This document shows positions 10,801 to 25,758 of a DNA stretch of 33,739 nt, piece after piece. A program made the position numbers and the translations under genes. The stretch is from Ectocarpus siliculosus (Eukaryota > Sar > Phaeophyceae > Ectocarpales > Ectocarpaceae), in the NCBI GenBank assembly GCA_000310025.1, contig FN649738.1, positions 2,186,914 through 2,220,652 on the forward strand. Direction: 5' to 3'. Under the pieces are notes generated by a model. That model did not search any database, was not told where the DNA came from, and saw nothing but the letters and a program-made list of their open reading frames with translations. Position 1 is the first letter of the stretch, and each line of letters opens with the position of its first letter.

Positions 10801-13800
10801 ACCCACGCCTTGCTTTTGTTTTATTTAGATTTTACCTGTGCATATTGCATGCATGCGTATGTTTTGTGTGCAGCAACGGCTGGCATCTTTCCAATCTCTC
10901 CCGCCGGAGATGGGCTGACCGGCGCTACTGCTGTACCTCACGGAACCCATCCAAATACCACACACGGGCATTAAACACAACGCGTGTTTCGTAACTGCTG
11001 CACAGCATGTCCATGAATTAATGCACCTAAATACGCCTGACTCTGCGTGGTGGCTTCTGTTCGTGCCGACCATAACCTAGATGTCCATCCCGCACGGTGC
11101 CTGCATTGATCGGAAAGAGCATGTTGTGATCCCTGGCCAATATCACGCCTCTTTCTTCTCTTGTCGCTGTTTGTGTGTGTGCTACTGTACGTACAATGCC
11201 TACCGAAAACAACGCAAGATACTACCCCCCCCCCCCCCCCCAGGTGATGACATTACGGCATTTAACAGCAGTGGTCTGGTCTTCGCATGTTTTTCTAAGT
11301 AAGCAAACATACTGGATAAAGTATAGAATCGGCCAAGTTAGGGTTAGGGTCTGCGTGCCCCCTCCCTGGTCTCTTTTCGTAATAACCTTACTTTCTTTGC
11401 GTAGGCAGTCCGCATTTAAAAAGAAGGCTGTCATCTGGAGGTGACATTCTTGTAGGGGGTGTGGTGTCTGCCGTCAGTGCTTCGCTTTGTGCTTCATGTC
11501 CAGCTGTAAGAACATCTCCGGGTGTATGGTATTCTGGATGTTTCTGGAGGATGCGTGCTTTTTCGTTTGGGTGTGTGATGTCTTGGGTCGCTTGCGATAC
11601 GTGGTGGGACAATGCAAGTCAGGAATACGTCCGGCAACTCCTGTTATCTTCAAGGTGGACGCGCATATGTTCTGGAAACTGATGGCGGTTGTGCGTAAGG
11701 TGCCCGATCCGAACAGAGACAAAAAAAATGGAGTACCATGATTTTATCTTCCGACAATTTCCTGCGACCAAACATCATGTTCTCTTTACCTCGTTAGTCT
11801 GAGGAAAGGTTGACGTTCCGTCCTGTCGTTCGACGTGGTACATCATGCCCGAACACGCAACCGCTCGCCAGGAGTGCAAGGTGACCGACCAGAAGCGGAC
11901 GGGCCGTTGCTGGATATTCGCGGCGCTCAACGTTATGCGGCTCGGGATCATGAGCAAGTTTAACCTGGCGGACGACTTCGAGTTGGTGAGGGGGGAGAAC
12001 CAAGTCTTGCGTTGATTCATCGTATGTTGCACACTGCTGTACATTTCCTTTTATGACGACTCCGAGAGCAAAGTGCTCAAGTACGACGGTGCGAAGCAAC
12101 AGTCACATGTTGTTTCGTGTGGTCTGTTGTTGTTGTCGTTCTCGTTGTCGTCGTCTTCACGCCAGGGTAGCGGTGTGACCTTTTAAACAAAGGAAGTCAT
12201 TCATGTACCCGCATGGCAGTTGTAGCCGTGGTGATCGCCTTGAGTGGCGCCCCCCCCCCCCCCCCCTGCCTTTGGCGCGGATTCGGCAAGACGCAGCCCA
12301 ATCTAAGTCCTATCAAACATACATGCTGGGTGTGAAGGCAACCCCGCCGCTGCCCTCCCCTCCTTCGTTTTGTCCAACCCTTGCCGAGGACGCCCCCTCC
12401 CCCCTGAAACCCTGACCCAGCACCCCCCTAACCGCCGTGCGCTCCCCTGTGTGCTCCTGCCCGAAACACAAACAGTCGCAGAGCTACCTGTTTTTCTGGG
12501 ATAAGTTGGAGAAGTGCAACTACTTTTTGGAAAACGTGCTGCTCACCAAGGACAAGCCCCTCGACGGCCGCCTGCTGCAGCACCTACTCAAGGAGCCCAT
12601 CTGCGACGGGGGTAAGCTCGCGTCACTCGCCTCCTTCCTCTTGGGAGATCGGTTTTGAAAAGGACCAGCAGTTAGCAAGCAATGATCCTTTCGTGGTTGC
12701 TGGCGGCTGGCACCTCACGTCTCGGCTTCCTCTGGTGTTTTCAGATGTGTATTACCAAGCGCTGTACATTTCTGAAAATTGAGTGCGGCCGTTCGTAGCT
12801 TCTTATCCCCTCTTGCTTTAGGCTTTCCACCCCGCTCTGCGTCGTCGCCGTCGCCGTCATCGCCGGTGTGGTTTGATTTTTTTCCTTTGCTGGTTTGTCT
12901 TGGTCGCTCTCTGCTTCTTTTTTCTGTCGTTGTTTTGGTCGTTCACTCAGATTGGTCGGCTTTTGTCTGTGTTGGTTGGCACGATATGTGTTTTTTTTTT
13001 CTTTTTTCATCATGTTGCCCTCGGTCGTTGTCTTCCGCGGTCTCGTCTTCCCCGCGTCTCCCCTCGAACCGCCATCCCAGGCCAGTGGGACATGGTCACC
13101 AACCTCATGGGCAAGTACGGTGTCGTGCCCAAGAGCGTCTTTCCCGAGAGCAAGACCTCGATGAATTCCGTCTGGTAAGCGTCGACCCCGCATCATCGTC
13201 CTTACGCCCCGTCCGGTCGCGGTACATGTACGTACCCGATAAAACGGGGTATGCTATACCGTACCTCCCGTCTTTTCTTGTTCCCGCCCGGGGGGCAGGT
13301 GTCGTCGAAGCTCCTGCTGCGTTTTTTGCACAACGTACGCGCAGCAAGACTGTCACAACAAAAAACAAACAAACATGCAGGGAGCACGTCTGTCTTTCTA
13401 CCCGCTGTCGCAAAGACCAGAAGCGACCATGTTTTTTACGGTCGCAGCGCACGCGACATACTTTTACCACCTTCCCTCTATCCACTCAACTCCTGTGCGG
13501 GCTGTCGGACGATCACCACACGGATGGTGTCAACGTTTCTACCGAGTACTAGCGGGGGTTGTGTATCGTGTACTTCGCGCGTGCCCCTGAGTACCTCGTG
13601 TCAATGGTACGCGTGGGTTACGAGTGCATCTTGAGGCCTGTACCATATCATATTTACATGTGCGGCACAGCAGCATCAAAATATAGATCACGCACTCGAT
13701 TCGAATGTTTCGATAGGCTCCCCTATGGCCGTGTGGGCCGTGGGCATTGTTAAAGTGGCAGGCGTATCTGCTGCGTAGAAGTGCGTCCCCGGCTCCCGAC

Positions 13801-16800
13801 GTTATTTGTTGTTTTCTCAATCAACAAACCGACGGAACTCATGTGCAGCTTACGGATAGCGAGCGCACTACAGCATCTTATGCGTCGTGGGGGACATGAG
13901 CTACGTTTTGGTGCGAGGTTCGATGACTGATGCGTAACTTTAGTGTGCTATGTGACTGGCTGCATGAAGACTGGTGCGGATAAATAGATGCGTCGAGAGC
14001 CCCGTGAGGCTGATCTTTCCCCACGTTGGCGTTATTCTGTCGGGGTGCCCGCCCGCGACCGCAGGGTGAACCGATTCCTCACGGCCAAGCTGCGGGAGTA
14101 CGCGCTCAGGCTGAGGGGCATGGCGGGAAAGGGGGCGGTCGAGGCGGACCTCCACAAAGCAAAGGCCGACATGATGGCCGAGGTGTACAAGGTAAGGTAC
14201 GGCGGCGGCCTCACGACGGGGGTGGTCGGGGTGCGTGTGTATTTAGGTGTTTTTTTGGCGTCTGCGGCAGGCGGGCAGTGTGCGCGTGTTGCTGTCATGG
14301 TGACAACCCTCTTTTCGAGATCGTCATGTACGCACACACACAAGCTGTACGCACATCAGCACTACTGAGTGTGGACTGGGTGAAAGTAGGACACGACTTG
14401 TCGCCAAGGGAAAGCCGGCAAAAATTACATGTGTCCGCTTTTCGGTGTCGCCATGTCTTTTTTCGTGCATAGCGCATGGGGCTATTGTCTGTTGCATTTC
14501 GAACCTATTTTGGGATAAAAAGTAGCACACGCTTTCCCCAATTTTAAAACCAAGGAGAACGTTTTTTGTCTCCGAAAATGGGTTTCTTTTCCGTTGTCGG
14601 CTTCCCTAAAAAATAGTGCAAATCATATATAAATGATGTAAGTACATGCCGCCTTCGTGCCATGAATGTATATCTCTCTGGTGGCAGAGACCTATTATCC
14701 TTATGTGGTGTTATTCTGTTCGCAGGCTGGCAGTTTACGACGGTGGTACGAAGCACCCGGATCGCTGGTAACCCTCTACACACACATACACACACTCACA
14801 CGCGCGCAAGTTCACCAAGAGACCTGAACTCCGTCGTCGCACAGGACTTGGGCACAACGATAAACGTCCCGCGACGAGAGATGAAAGAAAGGGACAAACG
14901 AAGGATCGGGCGTGGTCAAGAGCAGCCGAATTGCGTGTCTCGTTAACCTTATAGGTTACAGCTTCAACCAACTTCGTCGTGCGGTCTCGCCTCTCTCACT
15001 TCAAGAGCTCCGATCAGAAGTAGCATCACCACTCCGCCCCGTCCCGGCATTATCGGGATTCGAGGTCAATGGCCTAACGACTACGGCATCATCCGTTTAC
15101 ACAAAGTACTTTCCCCCCCCAATCTCCTTTCAAACAATCTCCCACGTTCCTCCCGACACTCCCCCCCCTCTAAGGTTCTCTCCGTGCACTTCGGAGCCAT
15201 GCCAAAGCCGGACAGCAAGTTCGAGTGGGCCATGACGGACAAGCACAAGGCCTTCAAACGCGAGGAGCACACCCCCCTGGGGTTCTACAGGGATCTGGTG
15301 TCCACCAAGGCCGACCAGATGGTGTCCATCATCCACGACCCGCGAAATCCGTACCGCAGGTAAGTGCGGGACGGAAATGCGGGACCGGGGTGTTTGCGGT
15401 GTAACCCACGGAACGTCGTTTCCGCCAGTAAGCGAGTCCGTGCGTGGTGTACGGTTGTTACGTGGGTTCGGGGTCATGAGTTACACCCATTCTTGCCCTC
15501 TTATGTGGAAACCTGGGTTGTGTACGGTTGTTAGGTGGGTTCGGGGTCATGGGATACACCCATTCTTGCCCTCTTAAGTGGAAACCTGGGTTGGCGATTT
15601 TGGGGCAGGGGGCGGGTGGGCGCTGGGTTGCCGCGTCGCAGAACGGATGGATGCAAGGCAGAATTGATGTAAAACAGTCCCTCTCGTGGGTGTTTCTGTT
15701 GTAGGCGGATTCTAAAGAAGGTTATTCTCTTGATGTAGGATGCGTGCGGCGTCGAAACACACAGGAGAACTTGGCAGCGTCAGTGCCGCTGTCCTCGTCG
15801 CTCAGGTAGGGAGCATGAAGTCAGCCAGCCCTCCTGTTCGGGCTCGGGGTCGTGGCAGCGGTGCACTTCCCCTTTTCCCTCTCCGAGCAGGAGTCTGTCC
15901 GCTTCACAGTCTACAATAGCCTGTGACTACTCTTTGAACCAGACTCCTGTAAGGGGAAGAGAGGAAGCGGGTTGCTGCCGTGTACCCCAGCACGAGAAGG
16001 TGGACTCGTGTTTCGTACCTCGAGCGACGAGGGTAGCGGCAACACCGAAGCCCACATGCAAGTTTAAACGCAAGCAGGAACCATCATTTTCCATGTGCGC
16101 CGGCGGGTCTAATCGCATCCTCCCCCCTACTGCTGTGTCGATCTCGTCGTCCCCTCCTCGTTTTTGTGTTTGTTGGCCACCAGGTCGTACTCGGTTAGCT
16201 ACCTGGGAAACGTCGTCGGCGGGGACATCGTTCGATACATCAACCTGCCCATCGAGGAGCTCAAGGTGACCGCGTGGCGTCAGGGCTCCCACACCGTGTG
16301 TTGTACCGGGCCTTGGTTGCTACGACTATTGGTTACCACCTTGGTTGCTACGGCAGACGTCGTCGCGTTGAAAACCGAGAGACAAGAGGAGACTTGAAAT
16401 ATATTGGCTCGACATGCACAGGCTGCAATACTCTTTTTCGTATACACGTAGACCCCGTCCTTTTGAAGGGAATCGGTTTCGCGAAATGCCTGAAGCGAGA
16501 TTCCCTGAGACCCGCAGTCTCTCCCCCCCCTCGCTGTTGACGGGTTTTTGCTTGTAAAACGCCCGTTTTGTCGAACGCCTGCTGGGTGCCTCTTTGTGAG
16601 TGAGGTGTGCGACGACGGGAAGCTGGTACATGCATGACGGGGTTCAGCCGCATGATGCGATGTGCGTGGTTGGCGACGGGAATGGAACCGCACTACTGCA
16701 CAGACGCACGGTGTTGCCTACTCTCCAAAGCGTACTATACCCGACGCCCTGCACGCTGTCCCACCCCTATTTAGCCACTTGCGGAACCCCGGTGTGGGGG

Positions 16801-19800
16801 GGGACGACCGAGCTCTTACCCCCTCCCTCTTGCCTACGTGTGCAGCGGTACGCGATGGCAACGCTTGATGGGGGACAGCCCTGCTGGATGGGGGTGGACG
16901 TGTTCAAGAGCTACCACCTTGAGCTCGGCATCCTTGACAGCGGGATGTACGACCACGACCTTGTCTACGGCGTCAGCCCAGGTGACTTGCAGCGTTGAAG
17001 GGTCTGGCAGGCATTCAAAAAGTCAAAACCGAAGTCGTGTCGCGACGGAAAGTAGAGCACGCTGACGAAGGGCTTGCGGATCCTTTGTTTTGTGTGCTCG
17101 ACTTCGGAATGGGTGTTGTATTTGACCATTCTGCTGTTATGCTCTTTCAGATATTAGGACCCTAGGCTAAACTCCACTTGAAGCATACAACACCTGCGTG
17201 TATGTTATATATACTTGAGTACGACGGTGGTAACGAAATACAACACCAGATTCAGCCTCGACTCGAAGTTGACCTTTGCTTCATATCTCCGGCACCCTAC
17301 CACTGCTGTACTACGTACGGCGGGAAATAGTCATTGGTGGATGAGGCTTGCTTACTATGAACATGAGGGATGAGCCTTTACCAGCGAAGCAAAGTGGAAC
17401 ATAGGCAGATGAAAGGGTGTACAAATGGGAACGATGTACATACTGGCGCAGGCCAGTGCTGGTTGAACTACCACCAGGTGCGTAGTGTAGCCGGATGAGA
17501 GGCGGGGTGGGACGGTAAGAAGGCAGAGAATATTATCAACAGTGATGATGTGGCAAGGATGCGGCTTACTAAAGAATTAGTTCGGGGTGTAGAACAGACG
17601 ACAGGGCGACATAACAAGGCAAAATTTGTGCTGGATGCGGAACCCGAATCAGTGTTGTAAGAGTCCAGCAGTGAAAGAACACATGGATAGATGTTGAACA
17701 TATTTATTGATGTTGAAAGGATGAAAAGGGAGAAAGCGGACGATGGAAAACGAAATCAAACGCAGTGATTTGTTTTCTATTCTTCCACCGTCCTCATGTG
17801 GCCTTTTGTTACCCTTTCATCAGCCGCGTGCTCCTCACTGTTGCATATTCAAACACATGTTCCGGTTCCGCATCCAGCCATGAAGTTAATTTTGCCCTGT
17901 CGTGTCGTCCTGCCGTCTGTTACGCTAGAAAACGGCGGTCTAACATCATTGTATAGCACACCACCTTGGCCACCGTTCATCGTCATCGCAGTTCCAAAGG
18001 CAAAGGAGATGATGTCCCCACGTGTGTTGGTACACAGAGAGAAACGATTCATGAAGCCGGTCATACGGACAGCCGAAATATGTCTTGAAGGGGCCGAAAA
18101 CGGTGACGTGCGCTGGCGCGTAAACAAGAGCAGAGAAATGTAACGATCGAAACGCGGCGGAGTAAGCTTCCGTGCGGCAGGTGACAGAGGTGTGCCCCGA
18201 ACCTATCGTTAGCAGGCTAGATAAGTAGTCGCACAGCCAACTAGGCCTAGAGATTGGACGGAGCGTCGGTTTGATGGCGCATAGGCACATTTACGCACAA
18301 GTTGATCGAGATGGGAGCAATTTGACGGCGGAAGAACCTGCGTGTTGCGAGGTAGAGACGACCGAGCACCGACACAGCCAAACTCTAATGCAGGGGGCAT
18401 CAATCAAGCTTGCTGTAAGGGGTGCATCGTAGTGCAAGACGACCGATGAGATGGCTTGTGGTGCCTCGGGGACTCCGCACAATAAAGTGCATGGTTCGGA
18501 ACTTTCGGCCGAAAGTGTCACTCAGACAGTCAGGCAAAGCAACAGACCAGCACAGCAACAGACAAGTTTCTCAAGGCGGGGCCTCACTAGACATCCAATC
18601 GGTCTCTCGGCATTTTTTTTTTTTTAAGTAGAAAGTTATATCCAATCACTGAAAGAAAGACTTACAGCAAGCAGTACGTTCGAGATAATACCACCGTAGT
18701 CGACGGGTTGTGTTGACAGCTTGACATTGAGAGGGGACAGGAGCCTCCTGTTTGTTGTTTCGGCTCTGTTGGCGTGGTCTGGCTCGAAGTGCCCCGAGCT
18801 CCCTCTCGCTTGTTCAACTTGCCTTGCCATACCCTGCCGAATTGGCACTGTGTAGGTGTGGCGTTTGTCGTTGGCGCATCTCTTTACTTTTTTCTAGTCT
18901 TTGAGAAGATACCCCGCCGAAAGGTGGTTCCCCCCTGTATGAAGTACAAGTTAATTGTATTTTGAAAACGGTGTGTTCTGTAGGGTACCCACAGAAGGTA
19001 CCGGCGGTATTTTTCCGGGTATTTACCCTACAGAACTCTACAGACGAGTTCTGTGGCACTTTCAATACCCTACCGGATACTTCTGTGAGATCTGTGGCAC
19101 TTCCCATACCCTACAGAAAACGCCTATGAGTTCTGTGACGCTCCAATACCCTACAGAGAANNNNNNNNNNNNNNNNNNNNNNNNNNNNNNNNNNNNNNNN
19201 NNNNNNNNNNNNNNNNNNNNNNNNNNNNNNNNNNNNNNNNNNNNNNNNNNNNNNNNNNNNTTTCTGTTGAGTTCTGTGGCACTTGCGATACAATACCGGA
19301 TATTTCTGTGACATCTATGACACGACAGTACAGTACAGAAAACGTCTGTACAGATTTGTGAACCTAACCGAAACGTTCTGTGGGTTCTTTAAGACCTTCT
19401 CACAAACCCGATATTTTCTGTGGAGTTCTGTGACAACTTCCAATGCCCTACTGAAAGTTACAGACCCTACAGAACATATACTTCCCTTGTATTTTCGAAA
19501 CAATATATTGTGTTTTTCGAATTGTTTTTTTCGAAACAATAACAATACCTTTCGATTCCCCCCACCCCGGTTCTGTCTGCCCCCTCTCCGTGCTCTGCTG
19601 TCTTGCGGGTATGTCTTCACGTTATTTTTTTTTGCCGATAGGAATGACCAAAGAGGAGCGTCTCAGGAGTGGGGAGAGCCTCATGAGCCACGCGATGGTC
19701 TTCACCGGCTACGACAAGAGGGATGGAGAAAAAATCCCCAACAAATGGAGGGTCGAGAACAGGTAAAATACAGCTACAGTACACCCCAGTGACATGGGGC

Positions 19801-21114
19801 TATGCACCGATAGGGCGGGGATGTGCAAGACCAATGCATGAACGGCGGACTGACTCATTGCAGGAAGCCGATCGCCCTATTTTGGATTGGCGTGGGAGAT
19901 AGGAAGCACTTACGCCCCGAACGTTTTTATGTAGCATAGATGTTTTATTGACACATCAGGGTCGGCGTTACAATACGGTTCCACACCCTGCCCTTTCTCT
20001 TTCTCACCGCCCGATGAATATGTCCCGCAAACACACGAGGTATACATGTTGCACCTCCTTTGAACACCGTGTTGGGAGGTCTGTGCTGGACTGCGATGCT
20101 TGCGAGGGCTGGGTTGTCGTGAGATGACACGGAGGGCTTCACTTAGTGCAGGACATTGTTCGTGCACTGTTTTAGGGGGAGCGGAGGTATTATCGTGGGT
20201 GTCACCAGCAGAGTTTGTAGTCCATCTTGTTTCTGTGTAATGTGTTGTTAGTGGCAGTCTATCGTTACCCGAAGTGTTTCGCCCGTGCTCACACATGTGC
20301 TCCTCCCTCCCCGTCTCCTTTCCTCTTCTGCCCGGTTGACCGACGTGCGTTCGTTTTCAGCTGGGGTGACACGAGGGGCAACAAGGGCTACTTCCTCATG
20401 ACGAACGCGTGGTTCGACGAGTATCTTTTCCAGGTGAACGAACGAACGGAATGCATTTTCCGCAACGAAACCCTTTTTACGCTTTACTATCCGCACGGAC
20501 GGCATTGTACTACTACGTGTTAGACTGCAGGAGAAGAGAAGGGTATGTACGACGTGTTCGACGTGCACGAGAAGAGAGTGGCATGCACTTGGCACTTGCA
20601 GTGACCACGCTACCGCCTCCCGCTTACTTCTCACCCAATCACACAAACACATGATGCTTTCTTCGTCGAGAAATAGTTCTTAAAAAGTCTGGATCGCAGC
20701 AGTTGCATGTACACATTTTGTTCTGAAAATACCCCCCATCAGTTTTTACCAAAAGGTAGTGGCGTGCCAAAATCAAGCGCTGAACGAACTGCACCGTTGC
20801 TCCGTCATTTGTTGATTCGCTTCAACTATGCTGAGCCAATGCTGCTGTCGGATTACGCCCGTACGCTGCATGGTGCGTTGTCGGACACTGACTCGTAACT
20901 CGAACGGTGGTGGTGGTGGCAGGTGGTGGTGAACAAGAGTCTATTGGATAAAGACCTGCTGCCGCTGCTGACAGACGAGCCCACCATGCTGCCCGCGTGG
21001 GATCCGATGGGCAGCCTCGCGTCCGTCGGCAGACAAGAGCATCAACAGCAGGACGGAGGGGGGGGGTTGCGCGGGAGAGAAGGGAACGTCGCGGATCCGC
21101 GTTGCCGAATCTGA
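7822..21114 (+). CDS. BLMH: Bleomycin hydrolase-type cysteine aminopeptidase (peptidase family C1B)
   Basis: Cytosolic papain-fold aminopeptidase; the family forms hexamers with the active sites inside a barrel and trims peptides (and hydrolyses homocysteine thiolactone in animals and yeast). Twelve exons join in phase: 7822-7940, 8848-8941, 11872-11985, 12476-12611, 13081-13174, 14065-14191, 15175-15359, 16184-16265, 16846-16981, 19642-19762, 20361-20433, 20923-21114. All introns are GT-AG and the product is 490 aa (human enzyme about 455). Landmarks: oxyanion Gln78 and nucleophile Cys84 in TDQKRTGRCWIF, SQSYLFFWDKLEKCNYFLEN, DGGQWDM, YLGNVVGGD, His379 in SLMSHAMVFTGYD, and Asn402 in WRVENSWGD, with the Ser codon split by intron 10. 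The family C-terminus PAWDPMGSLA ends at residue 460; a 30-residue tail rich in Gln and Gly follows. The start is chosen because exon 1 has an ATG and a helix-like N-terminus resembling family members. No targeting peptide was seen. The assembly gap lies in intron 9 and costs no coding sequence. Confidence 0.95.
9163..9230. repeat. Subterminal hairpins in the transposon's left end
   Basis: Three adjacent perfect inverted repeats: CTGAATAGTGCG with its complement (9163-9174 and 9181-9192, 6-nt loop), AGGGTT/AACCCT (9191-9206, 4-nt loop), and ATAGTGCG/CGCACTAT (9209-9216 and 9223-9230, 6-nt loop). The outer two contain the same core as the TIR, so they are likely transposase-binding sites. The right end has a similar head-to-head pair with a 4-nt loop near 10645-10670. 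Confidence 0.85.
9938..10267 (-). CDS. Small zinc-binding protein ORF within the transposon
   Basis: A 109-aa frame starting with ATG, on the strand opposite to the host gene. Cys/His residues at 9, 24, 28, 33 (His), 36, 51 and 54 give a spacing like C-x14-C-x3-C-x4-H-x2-C-x14-C-x2-C, with the signature HQCRGGCGGRLHGICGEV. This resembles the RING/PHD-like zinc clusters found at the ends of some transposon-encoded proteins in protists; that comparison is from general family knowledge, not a search. The rest is helical and charged, with ASYLLKRARMLMIEAHASK near the end. It may be the C-terminal remnant of a transposase, with the DDE catalytic part lost, or a separate accessory protein. No upstream exon was identified. 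Confidence 0.5.
   Translation of the reverse strand: MPCAAGELCQLSNFTPKAPDGHQCRGGCGGRLHGICGEVEEDGENEMNRLCPACFSSKLSKHFAPLESYAAGCSLNEASYLLKRARMLMIEAHASKPSRQADVREFFDA
15448..15593. repeat. Two-copy 73-bp tandem duplication in hydrolase intron 7
   Basis: Units at 15448-15520 and 15521-15593 both begin TGTACGGTTGTTA and end AACCTGGGTTG, with only a few differences. The unit contains no splice signal that would suggest a duplicated exon. It appears to be a recent local duplication. Confidence 0.9.
17592..17922. repeat. Diverged fold-back (inverted repeat) element in hydrolase intron 9
   Basis: The reverse complement of about 17592-17690 matches about 17835-17922. Shared strings include GGTTCCGCATCCAGC, AATTTTGCC and CGTCTGTT, with small indels between them. 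The central spacer is about 145 bp. This is the shape of an old foldback MITE or of two opposed copies of one repeat. No terminal target-site duplication could be recognised, so the borders are approximate. Confidence 0.65.
18974..19476. repeat. Minisatellite-like array bounded by 13-bp inverted repeats, interrupted by an assembly gap
   Basis: Variants of a unit containing GAGTTCTGTGGCACTT and AATACCCTACAGAA recur through this stretch with roughly 40-50-bp spacing. The outer ends are perfect inverted repeats, TGTTCTGTAGGGT (18974-18986) and ACCCTACAGAACA (19464-19476). Bases 19161-19260 are N, probably because the array did not assemble. The element lies in intron 9 of the hydrolase. It could be a non-autonomous transposon with internal repeats or a satellite that grew from one. 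Confidence 0.7.
19161..19260. other. Assembly gap of 100 N
   Basis: Exactly 100 unknown bases, which usually marks a gap of unknown true size. It falls in the repeat array in hydrolase intron 9. The flanking exons (16846-16981 and 19642-19762) join in phase and encode family-contiguous residues, so no exon appears to be missing. Confidence 0.99.
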
Positions 21115-22557
21115 GAGAAACGACTCATGTTTGGCCTCAGTTCTGCGTCATCGTTCTAGGGAGTTGGACGTGTAGCAACCCTACAGGCAGCGCCATTACC
21201 ATCAATCGCCGGGGGCGTCGTGGTCACGATTTTGTTGGTTCAAACGGTTTCTTTTGGTTTGGTGTCTTGTGTCCCGCGTTGTGTGTTGGATTTCGGTGTC
21301 ATCGCCCGCCTAGGTACGGCGTGCCTGCCGAGAGGAGCGTATACGTGTGCCGACACATATAAATTCTACAGCAATATCGGCACGTTTTGATGGTTGCTTT
21401 ACGTTCGTCTTGTTCTCCGAAAGCTGGCAACGCTTCAACGAGAAAGAATTTTGAATTTGGTACTGGTTTGGTGTCTTGGTTATTTCGTCTTTTTTTCGGC
21501 GGGGAGGGGGAACTGTGGGATGGGCAGTTCCAATGTTGTCCGGGTAATGATATTTCCACACTTGTTTTTGGGTTCACGTGTTTCGGGAATACATTTAAAT
21601 CTGCGTTATGTGTGTTATGGAAGGGGGGATAAGCGCCTAAGACTAGCCCACACCCACAGCTGTCATTAACGCCTCATCGGCCGTTTGAATCATCGATCGA
21701 CCTACATTACAATGAATTTGAGAACATATCCGACAAACCTCGAAATATGTTGCTTCTCGCCCTTACGGGATCGGTTGGTTGTCGTGCGATCGCGGGACGA
21801 GAGCTGAAAATGGGATCGAGCTACAAAACGTCAGACCTGACTCTGCCCAAGATCGCGCGATTACGGATCCGCGGGAATGGAGTCCTTGTCTGTTGTCGCA
21901 TTCTACGGTCAATGCTTGTGGGTGCGACGCGAGGGGAGGCAGCTTGGTTCGTCTAACAAGACTAAGACTATATCAGTTGGGACGCGGGCAATGGACTTGC
22001 CCTGTGAACATTTTCCTGTGTTTTTTTTTCTTGCTCCCAAAACTTTCTGAACATTCTTGCACATGCAGCGGCATGTTTTCATCTACACTATTATACGAGT
22101 TGACTCATGACATGCACAGCAGCATCCCACTGGTCTCGAACTCCGAGGAAAGGCCATGAACGCATTTGTTTGTCCCTACACCTATCGCCTACCATCACAC
22201 ATGGGGGTTGAGGAAGACCTATGCGAAAAGTCTGCTCTTTCTCTGTTCCCTAACCCTTTTTCGTCGTCATCGTCGTCGTCGTCGTCTCCCGACAAATTGG
22301 CTGCCCAAATAAGATCGAGCCGTTTCAGTTTTCTTGCCGGTAAAACACGAGAAAAACTAGCCGGTGAGAAACGCCTCTTCCATTTTGCTGCTGATGCCTC
22401 GTTTTTGATCGGCGTTTCGTGGATGTGAATGTGTGCGCTTGATGTGATCACTTCTCGGACCTGCCGTTGCATCGCGTGACGACTCGCCCGATAACCCAAA
22501 AGCGTAAGCCTCCCTCACCATTCCCCTTCGCTTTAACACCCCAATCCACCTGTAACC
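21115..22557. other. Intergenic region, hydrolase 3' flank and alpha-tubulin promoter
   Basis: No gene was recognised in these 1.44 kb. It must contain the hydrolase 3' end and the tubulin promoter and leader. A (TCG)n-type run lies near 22262-22286. No clear TATA box or polyadenylation signal could be assigned by eye. Confidence 0.6.

Positions 22558-25758
<3,201 letters not shown>

Noticed and set aside
11338-11352. Telomere-like GTTAGGGTTAGGG
   Set aside because: Only two units, inside an intron; chance or a trivial repeat.
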